From Stercoripulliclostridium_A sp045535235 (GTDB lineage Bacteria > Bacillota > Clostridia > Christensenellales > DTU072), in assembly GCA_045535235.1 (NCBI GenBank), contig JAZSLG010000004.1, forward strand, positions 1-5,489: 5,489 nt of DNA, written 5' to 3'. Shown in pieces: positions 1 to 5,351 of the stretch. The stretch's first letter is position 1. Each line of letters begins with the position of its first letter. Below the pieces are notes generated by a model that saw only the letters and a program-made list of their open reading frames with translations, made no database searches and had not been told where the DNA came from. The translations under genes were made by a program, and so were the position numbers.

Positions 1-71
1 GCCATGTCGTTCTGTGAGCCAAGGAGTTGTAGTTAACACTTGTCTTCCTAAGACCGCTTGGCCTCCGACTT
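1..71. other. Residual MGI/BGI (DNBSEQ) sequencing adapter with sample barcode; not genomic
   Basis: Three blocks lie in a row. Bases 1-29 (GCCATGTCGTTCTGTGAGCC, then AAGGAGTTG) match, from memory, the 3' part of the MGI read-2 adapter. Bases 30-39 (TAGTTAACAC) sit where the 10-base barcode belongs. Bases 40-71 (beginning TTGTCTTCCTAAGACCGC) match the reverse complement of the read-1 adapter, which starts AAGTCGGAGGCC. Order, orientation and barcode length are those of a DNBSEQ library molecule read through past its insert. Read on the minus strand, coding DNA of rplB runs straight into the adapter at base 71, as expected when a short insert is read into untrimmed adapter and assembled at a contig end. 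The match is recalled rather than searched, but two long blocks plus a barcode-sized gap make coincidence very unlikely. Confidence 0.96.
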
Positions 72-701
72 CTTACCGGCTTTACCAACGCTAACGTTTT
101 CGTGGTCGATATTGCCTACGGTACCGATAGTAGCCTTGCACTTGAGGGAAACGTATCTCATTTCACCAGAGGGCATTCTAAGGGTTGCCTTGTTGTTTTC
201 CTTAGCCATAAGTTGTGCGCTTACGCCTGCGGAACGAGCTATTTGACCACCTTTACCGGGTTGAAGCTCAATGTTGTGGATGGTGGTACCAACGGGGATA
301 TCTTGTAGAAGGAGTGCGTTACCTGCTTTGATATCTGCGCCTTGTCCACTAAGTACGGTGTCGCCTACACTCAAACCAACGGGGCAAAGGATGTATCTCT
401 TTTCGCCGTCTGCGTAGTTGAGGAGAGCGATGTTTGCGCTACGGTTGGGGTCGTATTGAACGCTTGCAACCTTTGCGGGGATACCGTCTTTATTACGCTT
501 AAAGTCGATAATTCTGTACTTGTTTCTGTTACCGCCACCGATGTGTCTTACGGTGATTCTTCCCAAATTGTTACGACCGCCGGTCTTACTTTTGCTTACT
601 AGCAAGCTTTTTTCGGGCTTAGTGCTGGTGATTTCTGCAAAGTCCGATACGCTCATATTACGGCGTGCGGGGGACGTAGGTTTATATTTAATAACTGCCA
701 T
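72..701 (-). CDS. rplB: 50S ribosomal protein L2, 3' end missing (cut by adapter)
   Basis: L2 binds 23S rRNA near the peptidyl transferase centre and helps subunit association. The 210 genuine residues begin MAVIKYKPTSPARR and carry the L2 signatures GGRNNLGRITVRHIGGG (about 41-57), HNIELQPGKGGQIARSAG (about 142-159) and GNIDHENVSVGKAG (about 196-209). Bacterial L2 is normally about 275 residues, so roughly the last 65 are absent, including the conserved PHGGG stretch with the histidine implicated near peptidyl transfer. The reading frame continues to a TAG at 48-50, but its last seven residues (KSEAKRS) and the stop are translated adapter. The start at 701 is supported by GGGAGG at 710-715, 8 nt upstream. 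It follows rplW by 16 nt, and rpsS (S19) would be expected next. Identity is certain; the truncation is an artefact. Confidence 0.97.
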
Positions 702-717
702 TATTTTTACCTCCCGA

Positions 718-1008
718 TTATGCTAGACTCTCGAAGAACTCGATTGCTTTGCTATCTGCGGTAAGGGTAACGTATGCTTTCTTATAGGAAGCGGTTTTGC
801 CTTCCGTGTAGCCTCTTCTTCTGGTCTTACCGCTAACTCTAACGGTGTTTACCTTTTCTACTGATACGCCGAAGATGCTTTCTACTGCGATTTTAATTTG
901 AGTTTTGTTAGCATCCTTTCTTACTACGAAAGCGTATCTTTTTGCTGCGATACCGTCATAGCTCTTTTCAGAGAGAACGGGTTTAATAATGATATCGTAG
1001 TTGTTCAT
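718..1008 (-). CDS. rplW: 50S ribosomal protein L23
   Basis: This protein of 96 residues is the usual bacterial L23 length. L23 sits beside the polypeptide exit tunnel and is the docking point for trigger factor and the signal recognition particle. The N-terminal segment DIIIKPVLSEKSYD and the region NKTQIKIAVESIFGVSVEKVNTVRVSGKTRRRG are typical of the family: the first gives the conserved P-x-x-[ST]-E-K start, the second the rRNA-binding loop. Its ATG overlaps the rplD stop codon by one base (TAATG on the minus strand). A GGAGG at 1019-1023, inside the end of rplD, lies 10 nt upstream, which suggests translational coupling. Order rplD-rplW-rplB is the standard S10 operon order. Nothing in the gene is unusual. 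Confidence 0.97.
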   Translation of the reverse strand: MNNYDIIIKPVLSEKSYDGIAAKRYAFVVRKDANKTQIKIAVESIFGVSVEKVNTVRVSGKTRRRGYTEGKTASYKKAYVTLTADSKAIEFFESLA

Positions 1009-1628
1009 TATGCATATACCTCCATTAGTGCTTTAACGGCGTCGAGGGTGAATACACACTTGTTAGCACGAACTAGTTCGTAAACGTTTAGGAGTGCTAC
1101 GTCGGTCAAAGTAACGGTTTGGATGTTTCTTGATGCACGTAGTAGTTCTTCACTATATCCATTTATTACTAGTAGTGCGGTCTTTTCGATACCGATGTTA
1201 TTAAGAGCAGTTGCAACAAGCTTGGTCTTGGGTTCTGCGATGGTGAAGTTATCAACGATTAGGAGTTCACCGTCAGCAAGTTTCTTGCTTAGTGCGCTAC
1301 ATAGTGCGCCAACTCTCATTTGCTTGTTAATCTTCTTACTAAAATCGCGGGGCTTGGGTGCGAATACTACGCCACCGTGAGTCCATTGAGGAGCGCGGAT
1401 GCTACCTTGACGAGCTCTACCGGTTCCCTTTTGTCTCCAGGGCTTTCTGCCACCACCACGTACTTCGGTACGAGTGAGAGCGCTCTTGGTGCCTTGTCTC
1501 TTGTTTGCTAGTTGAGCTACGACAACTTGGTGAATGAGTGCTTCGTTGTACTCTCTGCCAAAGATTTCATCGTTTAGTTCAACGGTTCCTACTTCCTTAC
1601 CTAGGGTATTTATAACTTTTGCTATCAT
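1008..1628 (-). CDS. rplD: 50S ribosomal protein L4
   Basis: At 206 residues this is normal for L4, an early-assembling large subunit protein whose extended loop lines the exit tunnel constriction. That loop is plainly visible at about residues 55-95, with GGGRKPWRQKGTGRARQGS, then APQWTHGGVVFAPKPRDFS, followed by KKINKQMR. The globular remainder contains VDNFTIAEPKTK and ends in the usual C-terminal helix (VKALMEVYA). In gammaproteobacteria L4 also represses its own operon through the S10 leader; whether that applies here is unknown, since the leader differs and the mechanism is described mainly for that group. AAAGGAG at 1637-1643 lies 8 nt before the ATG, and the gap to rplC is 21 nt. Its stop overlaps the rplW start. 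Confidence 0.97.
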   Translation of the reverse strand: MIAKVINTLGKEVGTVELNDEIFGREYNEALIHQVVVAQLANKRQGTKSALTRTEVRGGGRKPWRQKGTGRARQGSIRAPQWTHGGVVFAPKPRDFSKKINKQMRVGALCSALSKKLADGELLIVDNFTIAEPKTKLVATALNNIGIEKTALLVINGYSEELLRASRNIQTVTLTDVALLNVYELVRANKCVFTLDAVKALMEVYA

Positions 1629-1649
1629 ATTCGTATCTCCTTTACCCTA

Positions 1650-2306
1650 TTATTTGAACCATTTGGAAGCCTTAACTTTCTTACAGGTGTTCTTTACGAT
1701 AACGGGGCTATTCTTAGGACCGGGGATTCCGCCGGCGATGAGTAGTACGTTACGTGCTGCATCAACCTTAACTACTTCCAAATTTTGAATGGTAACTTGT
1801 TCGTGACCATATTGACCAGCCATCTTCTTGTTTTTGAAAACTCTAGAAGGAGAGCTGTTTGCGCCTAGTGAACCAACACATCTGTGGACGGGGCCTACAC
1901 CGTGGGTTGCCATTAGTCTGTGGGTGTTCCATCTTTGGATGGTACCGGTATAACCGCGACCTCTGGTGGTGCCGGTTACGTCAACCTTGTCGCCTACTGC
2001 GAAAACGTCAGCCTTGATTTCTTGTCCTACGGTATAAGCGGAGCAATCTTCAAAACGGAACTCTTTCATGGTCTTCATGGGAGCAACGTTTGCCTTCTTA
2101 TATTGTCCAAGAGTGGGCTTATTAACGTTATTAGCCTTAACTGCGCCATATGCTACCTTAACTGCATCGTATCCGTCTTTTTCTACGTTTTTAATTTGAA
2201 TAACGGTGCAAGGACCAGCTTCAACAACGGTTACGGGGATAACGGTGCCGTCTGCTGTGAATATTTGGCTCATACCTAATTTCTTACCTAAAATTGCTTT
2301 CTTCAT
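1650..2306 (-). CDS. rplC: 50S ribosomal protein L3
   Basis: At 218 residues this is a typical bacterial L3. L3 nucleates 50S assembly near the 3' end of 23S rRNA, and its long loop reaches towards the peptidyl transferase centre. Seen here are the start MKKAILGKKLGMSQIF, the motif VTVVEAGPCTVIQIK (about 25-39), the loop GPVHRCVGSLGANSSPSRVF and the following KKMAGQYGHEQVTIQNLEVV. The loop wording around HRCVGSLGANSS differs from the HRHAGSMGACSS form common in Clostridia but lies within the range I know for the family. AGGAGG at 2313-2318 lies 6 nt before the ATG and 13 nt separate it from rpsJ, so the two are certainly co-transcribed. Confidence 0.97.
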   Translation of the reverse strand: MKKAILGKKLGMSQIFTADGTVIPVTVVEAGPCTVIQIKNVEKDGYDAVKVAYGAVKANNVNKPTLGQYKKANVAPMKTMKEFRFEDCSAYTVGQEIKADVFAVGDKVDVTGTTRGRGYTGTIQRWNTHRLMATHGVGPVHRCVGSLGANSSPSRVFKNKKMAGQYGHEQVTIQNLEVVKVDAARNVLLIAGGIPGPKNSPVIVKNTCKKVKASKWFK

Positions 2307-2319
2307 ATTGAGCCTCCTA

Positions 2320-2628
2320 TTACAGCTTGAGTTGGAAATCTACGCCTGCGGGAACGTCTAGCTTCATGAGAGCGTCAACGGTTCTGGTAGAGCAGTTATA
2401 GATGTCTATCAATCTCTTGTGGGTACGAAGTTCGAACTGTTCACGGCTATCCTTATATTTATGAGGAGAGCGAAGAATAGTAACGATTTCCTTCTCGGTG
2501 GGTAGCGGGATAGGTCCTGATACGCTAGCGCCGGTGCTCTTAGCAGCCTCAACTATTTTAGCGCAACTGGAGTCTATCAAGCTGTGGTCATAGGCTTTCA
2601 ATTTAATTCTGATCTTTTGACCTGCCAT
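2320..2628 (-). CDS. rpsJ: 30S ribosomal protein S10 (NusE)
   Basis: This is the first gene of the operon. The 102 residues match the family length of about 102-103. S10 is a head protein of the small subunit and, as NusE, joins NusB in transcription antitermination complexes. Diagnostic stretches are IRIKLKAYDHSLID at the N-terminus, GPIPLPTEKEIVTILRSPHKYKDSREQFELRTHKRLIDI in the middle and TVDALMKLDVPAGVDFQLKL at the C-terminus. The start at 2628 is preceded by GGAGG at 2641-2645, 12 nt upstream, which is a little longer than the 6-10 nt seen for the downstream genes. Transcription probably begins about 200 nt upstream (near 2828), giving a long structured leader. Confidence 0.98.
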   Translation of the reverse strand: MAGQKIRIKLKAYDHSLIDSSCAKIVEAAKSTGASVSGPIPLPTEKEIVTILRSPHKYKDSREQFELRTHKRLIDIYNCSTRTVDALMKLDVPAGVDFQLKL

Positions 2629-2828
2629 GTTATTTTGTTTCCTCCATATATTTCATTTCCGTACACACTCAGCCGTGTGTATCGTGCCTTCCGATAAATA
2701 AAAGGCCATTGGCCATTCTCTATCTTCCAGCTTGCTCGTGTACCTCCGGAATTGACACCCACTTGGATGCAATATTCCATCTTAAGTTACCTAATCGGGC
2801 GGTTTACGAGAAATCCCCGAACGCGAAC
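2629..2828 (-). promoter_or_regulatory. Long structured 5' leader of the S10 operon mRNA
   Basis: About 200 nt lie between the predicted transcription start and the rpsJ ATG. Inverted repeats seen on the minus strand: TCGGG/CCCGA (2820-2816 with 2799-2795); TTCCGG/CTGGAA with one G-U pair (2751-2746 with 2730-2725); GGCC-AAT-GGCC (2714-2704) followed by a T-rich run; GCCTT/AAGGC (2706-2702 with 2690-2686); and TACACAC/GTGTGTA (2681-2675 with 2668-2662) just before the ribosome binding site. The third and fourth share bases 2704-2706, so they exclude each other, which would suit a regulatory switch. I do not recognise a known leader family. Control by a ribosomal protein is inferred from position only. 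The pairings were found by eye; no folding energy was computed. Confidence 0.5.
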
Positions 2829-2834
2829 GATACT

Positions 2835-2863
2835 ATTTTAGTAAAAATAATATATAAAGTCAA
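2835..2863 (-). promoter_or_regulatory. Sigma-70/SigA-type promoter of the S10 operon, with A/T-rich upstream element
   Basis: On the minus strand the -35 box TTGACT (2863-2858) is separated by exactly 17 bp from the -10 box TAAAAT (2840-2835). Each box differs from consensus by one base. Immediately upstream, at 2893-2866, lie runs of seven A, six A and seven T, resembling an UP element that would recruit the RNA polymerase alpha subunit, as expected for a ribosomal protein operon. Transcription would begin near 2828. Confidence 0.8.
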
Positions 2864-2942
2864 ATAAAAAAACGTAATTTTTTAAATTTTTTTGAGCATT
2901 AGTAATATTTTTTTTGCGCTCTTGTGGTAACCGATTTTACTG

Positions 2943-2958
2943 CCACAATATATTGTGG
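2943..2958. repeat. Perfect 16-bp palindrome CCACAATATATTGTGG
   Basis: The sequence reads identically on both strands with no central spacer. A further half-site TTGTGG occurs at 2922-2927, which can pair with the CCACAA at 2943-2948, so three copies of the same hexamer lie within 37 bp. GCGC tetramers flank the group at 2916-2919 and 2961-2964. It could be a binding site for a dimeric regulator or a small RNA hairpin. It is about 80 bp upstream of the S10 -35 box and about 155 bp upstream of the uxaC -35 box, so its target is not clear. Confidence 0.45.
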
Positions 2959-3081
2959 TTGCGCCTCAAAAATGAACTTTTTGTTTGATTTTTAGGGTGT
3001 GTCGCACACGTTGAATAATAGCCCACCATTATTAGTCAATCAGATAAAAGCGCGTAAAAACTATAATATATATAAGGTACC

Positions 3082-3095
3082 CGCGCACGCGCGCG
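3082..3095. other. Alternating CG-rich purine-pyrimidine tract
   Basis: CGCGCACGCGCGCG stands out in an otherwise AT-rich spacer and follows an alternating TA run at 3067-3074. Such alternating sequence is known to favour left-handed Z-DNA under negative supercoiling. It ends 19 bp before the uxaC -35 box. Any role at that promoter is a guess from position. Confidence 0.35.
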
Positions 3096-3114
3096 AGAAA
3101 GTTTATTTCCCCTC

Positions 3115-3143
3115 TTGATTTATCTTCGTAATTATATTATAAT
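3115..3143 (+). promoter_or_regulatory. SigA-type promoter of uxaC
   Basis: A -35 box TTGATT (3115-3120) is followed by a 17-bp spacer and a perfect -10 box TATAAT (3138-3143). Transcription would begin near 3150, leaving only about 17 nt before the ATG. That leader is just long enough for the ribosome binding site, so any control is likely to act on transcription and not on the RNA. No recognisable UxuR/ExuR-like operator is seen. Confidence 0.8.
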
Positions 3144-3166
3144 AAAGAATTAGAGGAGAAAATACC

Positions 3167-4558
3167 ATGAAGAAATTTTTAAGCGACGACTTTTTGCTAA
3201 ACAATCCTACGGCTAAAGAGCTTTTTGATGAAGTAAAAGACTTGCCTATCGTTGATTATCACTGTCACGTTGATGCTAAGGAAATTTACAAAGACGTTAC
3301 CTTCCCCACCATTACCGACGCTTGGCTAGGTGGCGACCATTACAAATGGCGCGCCATGAGAAATATGGGCGTAGAAGAAGGATTAATAACCGGGAAAGCA
3401 GATAAATACGATAGATTTGTAGCTTGGGCTACCATTTTGCCCGCAATGGCGGGAAATCCGTTGTATCACTTTAGCCATCTTGAGTTAAAGAGATATTTGG
3501 GTATAGATACCCCTCTTAACGCAAGAACGGCAAAAGAGATATATGAAAAAGCTAATGAGGCTCTTAAAAATCTTAGCGTTAGAAAGATTATTGAAAAGGC
3601 TAACGTCAAAGTTATCGTTACAACCAACGACCCCCTCGACACCCTAAAGTATCACAAGTTGTTAAAGCAAGAGGGATACGCTGTAAAAGTCCTTCCCGCA
3701 TTCCGTCCCGACAAAGCCGTTAATATTGAGAAGCCTGATTACCTAGATTATATATCAAGCCTTTCCAAATTAACAGGACTACCTATAAAGAGTTTGGACG
3801 ACCTAAAAGTCGCTCTCAAGTCCAGACTCGACTATTTCCAAGAAAACGGATGTAAAGCAGCAGACCACGGCTTAGATTACGTTCCTTTCAATCTTAGTGC
3901 TAGCTATAAAGCAAAAGAGGTTTTCAAAAAAGCCCTTAATCACGAACCTCTCGCACAAGACGAAATCGACGGTTTCAAGACCGACATGCTCATATTCTTT
4001 GGTAAGCAATACCATAAGCGCGATATCGCTATGGAGATTCATTTTGGTTGCGTGCGCAACGCAAATAAGGATATGTTCCTCTCACTTGGACCCGACACAG
4101 GCTTTGACTGCGTAAACGATATGAATCACGTTGATAACCTTTACGGTCTCCTAGGAGAGCTTGCAATACAGCGTAGATTACCCAAAACCCTCTTATATTC
4201 TCTTAACCCCAAAGATAACGCATTGCTAATTTCCATGATGGGAGCTTTTAACGGCGCACCCTTTAAGGGAAAGGTACAACAAGGTAGTGCTTGGTGGTTT
4301 AACGACCACAAAAAAGGCATGGAAGAGCAAATCGCCACCTACTCTGCAGGCGCTCCTATCGCAACCTTTATAGGTATGCTCACAGACTCTAGGAGTTTCC
4401 TCTCTTACGCTCGTCACGAGTATTTTAGAAGAATACTTGCTAACTATCTTGGTACCCTTGTTGAAAACGGCGAATATCCCGAAAGCGAACTCCCCTACTT
4501 AAAGAAAGTAATTCGAGATATTTGTTACGATAATGCAATAGCCTACTTTGGTTATTAA
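3167..4558 (+). CDS. uxaC: Glucuronate isomerase (uronate isomerase)
   Basis: UxaC interconverts D-glucuronate and D-fructuronate, and D-galacturonate and D-tagaturonate, the entry step for using hexuronates from pectin or host glucuronides. The protein has 463 residues, close to the roughly 470 of E. coli UxaC, and belongs to the amidohydrolase-like TIM barrels. Visible signatures are the metal-binding H-x-H in YHCHVDAKEI (His32, His34), TTNDPLDTL (152-160), AFRPDKA (178-184), ADHGLDY (232-238), EIHFGCVRN (290-298), QQGSAWWFND (371-380) and the highly conserved GMLTDSRSFLSYARHEYFRRIL (403-424). AGGAG at 3154-3158 lies 8 nt before the ATG. The gene has its own promoter and terminator, so it appears monocistronic; its usual partners (uxuA, uxuB, kdgK, kdgA) are not in this window. 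It looks intact, and the cytoplasmic location is inferred from the absence of a signal peptide. Confidence 0.97.
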   Translation: MKKFLSDDFLLNNPTAKELFDEVKDLPIVDYHCHVDAKEIYKDVTFPTITDAWLGGDHYKWRAMRNMGVEEGLITGKADKYDRFVAWATILPAMAGNPLYHFSHLELKRYLGIDTPLNARTAKEIYEKANEALKNLSVRKIIEKANVKVIVTTNDPLDTLKYHKLLKQEGYAVKVLPAFRPDKAVNIEKPDYLDYISSLSKLTGLPIKSLDDLKVALKSRLDYFQENGCKAADHGLDYVPFNLSASYKAKEVFKKALNHEPLAQDEIDGFKTDMLIFFGKQYHKRDIAMEIHFGCVRNANKDMFLSLGPDTGFDCVNDMNHVDNLYGLLGELAIQRRLPKTLLYSLNPKDNALLISMMGAFNGAPFKGKVQQGSAWWFNDHKKGMEEQIATYSAGAPIATFIGMLTDSRSFLSYARHEYFRRILANYLGTLVENGEYPESELPYLKKVIRDICYDNAIAYFGY

Positions 4559-4580
4559 GGTTTATATAAATCCCAACGAG

Positions 4581-4611
4581 AAAGAAAGCAATCTTTTGCT
4601 TTCTTTTTTTT
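4581..4611 (+). terminator. Intrinsic terminator after uxaC
   Basis: An 11-bp perfect stem, AAAGAAAGCAA (4581-4591) with TTGCTTTCTTT (4596-4606), closes a TCTT loop. The T tract runs on to 4611. It starts 22 nt after the uxaC stop codon and separates uxaC from the next promoter. Confidence 0.9.
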
Positions 4612-4624
4612 ATGACCCATATAC

Positions 4625-4653
4625 TTGAAATAATACATAAAAAGTATTAAAAT
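4625..4653 (+). promoter_or_regulatory. SigA-type promoter of the ECF S-component gene
   Basis: The -35 box TTGAAA (4625-4630), a 17-bp spacer and the -10 box TAAAAT (4648-4653) form a near-consensus promoter placed just after the uxaC terminator. The expected transcription start, about 4660, falls on or beside the first ATG of the gene. There is therefore no room for a riboswitch, which many vitamin-type ECF genes carry. Confidence 0.7.
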
Positions 4654-4659
4654 TGCGAT

Positions 4660-5247
4660 ATGGGAAAAGTTATGAAAAAAGGTTTATCCACCAAAGATAT
4701 AGCGTTGGGCGCCATTCTTACCGCGCTAGTTATAGTATTGCAACTTGTTGGACAGTTTATCAAGTTTGGTCCGGCATCCATCTCGCTCGTATTAATTCCC
4801 ATAGTTATCGGCTCTGCAATATGTGGACCCAAGATTAGCACCTGGCTCGGCTTCGTATTCGGCGTAGTCGTGCTATTTACAGACGGCATGGCGTTCATGG
4901 CAATCCACGCGGTAGGAACTATCGTTACCGTGCTACTAAAAGGCGCACTTTGTGGAATTGCCTCGGGACTAGTTTACAAACTCTTTGAACAGAAAAACGT
5001 ATATCTCGCGGTAGTTCTTTCCGCCATAGCTTGTCCTTTAGTAAATACCGGCGTTTTCTTACTAGGCTGTTATATCTTCTTTTTTGATACCATAAAAGAA
5101 TGGGGGCTTTCCGCGGGCTTTACAAACGTTGGCGAATATATGATACTTGGACTTGTTGGCATAAACTTTCTCCTCGAACTTGCGGTAAACGTTGTTTTGA
5201 GTCCTATAATCGTAAGAATAATAAACGTAAGAAAGAATACTAAATAG
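4660..5247 (+). CDS. ECF transporter S component (substrate-binding membrane protein), substrate unknown
   Basis: The 195 residues are very hydrophobic and give about six membrane helices (roughly 13-33, 40-56, 59-75, 83-108, 115-140, 160-188), the layout and size of energy-coupling factor S components. The first helix, DIALGAILTALVIVLQL, has the small-residue (Ala/Gly) spacing used to contact the T subunit, and charged residues (KNTK) end the protein on the cytoplasmic side. S components bind a vitamin or other micronutrient and share an EcfA-EcfT energising module, not encoded here. No motif identifies the substrate, and no riboswitch gives a hint. Start choice is open: an in-frame TAA at 4648 limits it to ATG 4660 (no ribosome binding site, possibly leaderless) or ATG 4672 (MKKGLSTKD), preceded by a weak GGGAAAAG. 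The gene is flanked by its own promoter and terminator. Confidence 0.82.
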   Translation: MGKVMKKGLSTKDIALGAILTALVIVLQLVGQFIKFGPASISLVLIPIVIGSAICGPKISTWLGFVFGVVVLFTDGMAFMAIHAVGTIVTVLLKGALCGIASGLVYKLFEQKNVYLAVVLSAIACPLVNTGVFLLGCYIFFFDTIKEWGLSAGFTNVGEYMILGLVGINFLLELAVNVVLSPIIVRIINVRKNTK

Positions 5248-5273
5248 CGAAAAAAATTGATATTTCAGCTTTT

Positions 5274-5301
5274 AAGAAAACACTTAGTGTTTTCTTTTTT
5301 T
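5274..5301 (+). terminator. Intrinsic terminator after the ECF S-component gene
   Basis: A 10-bp perfect stem, AAGAAAACAC (5274-5283) with GTGTTTTCTT (5287-5296), has a TTA loop. It is followed by T residues to 5301. It lies 26 nt after the stop codon, so the downstream ABC gene is a separate unit. Confidence 0.88.
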
Positions 5302-5302
5302 A

Positions 5303-5331
5303 TTGACTTGAATAGTCTATTATGCAATAAT
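5303..5331 (+). promoter_or_regulatory. Probable promoter of the ABC transporter gene
   Basis: TTGACT (5303-5308), a 17-bp spacer and AATAAT (5326-5331) would start transcription near 5338, at the ribosome binding site AAGGA (5338-5342). An alternative pair is TTGAAT (5308-5313) with TATATT (5331-5336), also 17 bp apart, but its start near 5343 would remove that site. The first pair is preferred. Confidence 0.55.
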
Positions 5332-5351
5332 ATATTTAAGGATTGAGCAAT

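Larger units (their letters stand above)
2864..3114. other. Non-coding spacer between divergent promoters
   Basis: No open reading frame with a ribosome binding site, tRNA or recognisable RNA gene is seen on either strand. Besides the A/T tracts belonging to the S10 promoter, the spacer holds the 16-bp palindrome listed separately and small inverted repeats: CAAAAA/TTTTTG (2967-2972 with 2978-2983), GTGTG/CACAC around TCG (2997-3009), and AATAAT/ATTATT (3014-3019 with 3028-3033). It also holds an alternating CG tract (3082-3095). A TATAAT at 3062-3067 lacks a -35 box at suitable distance, so it is not called as a promoter. Confidence 0.6.

Noticed and set aside
48..71. A natural premature stop or variant C-terminus of ribosomal protein L2 (tail KSEAKRS).
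   Set aside because: The seven codons and the stop are exactly the adapter read in the rplB frame. Neither other frame past base 71 resumes L2 sequence, so it is not a frameshift either.
1920..2279. A 119-codon plus-strand frame opposite rplC, and similar plus-strand frames opposite rplB, rplW and rplD.
   Set aside because: They are shadows of highly conserved ribosomal genes. None has a convincing ribosome binding site or a plausible protein composition.
2598..2780. A 60-codon minus-strand reading frame in the S10 leader, starting MEYCIQVGVNSGG and overlapping the start of rpsJ in another frame.
   Set aside because: No convincing ribosome binding site, no recognised family, overlap with the rpsJ start and full coincidence with the hairpin-rich leader. 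It is more likely chance coding in a structured RNA, though a leader peptide is not excluded.
2864..3114. A small RNA, tRNA, CRISPR array or mobile element end in the spacer.
   Set aside because: No cloverleaf, no regularly spaced direct repeats, no transposase fragment, and no promoter with both boxes directed into the spacer. Only short inverted repeats are seen.
4141..4417. Two short minus-strand frames opposite the 3' half of uxaC.
   Set aside because: They lie entirely within conserved uxaC codons, overlap each other and have no recognisable features.
4559..4659. A vitamin riboswitch upstream of the ECF S-component gene.
   Set aside because: The 101-bp gap is filled by the uxaC terminator and a promoter whose start falls at the first ATG, leaving no transcribed leader.
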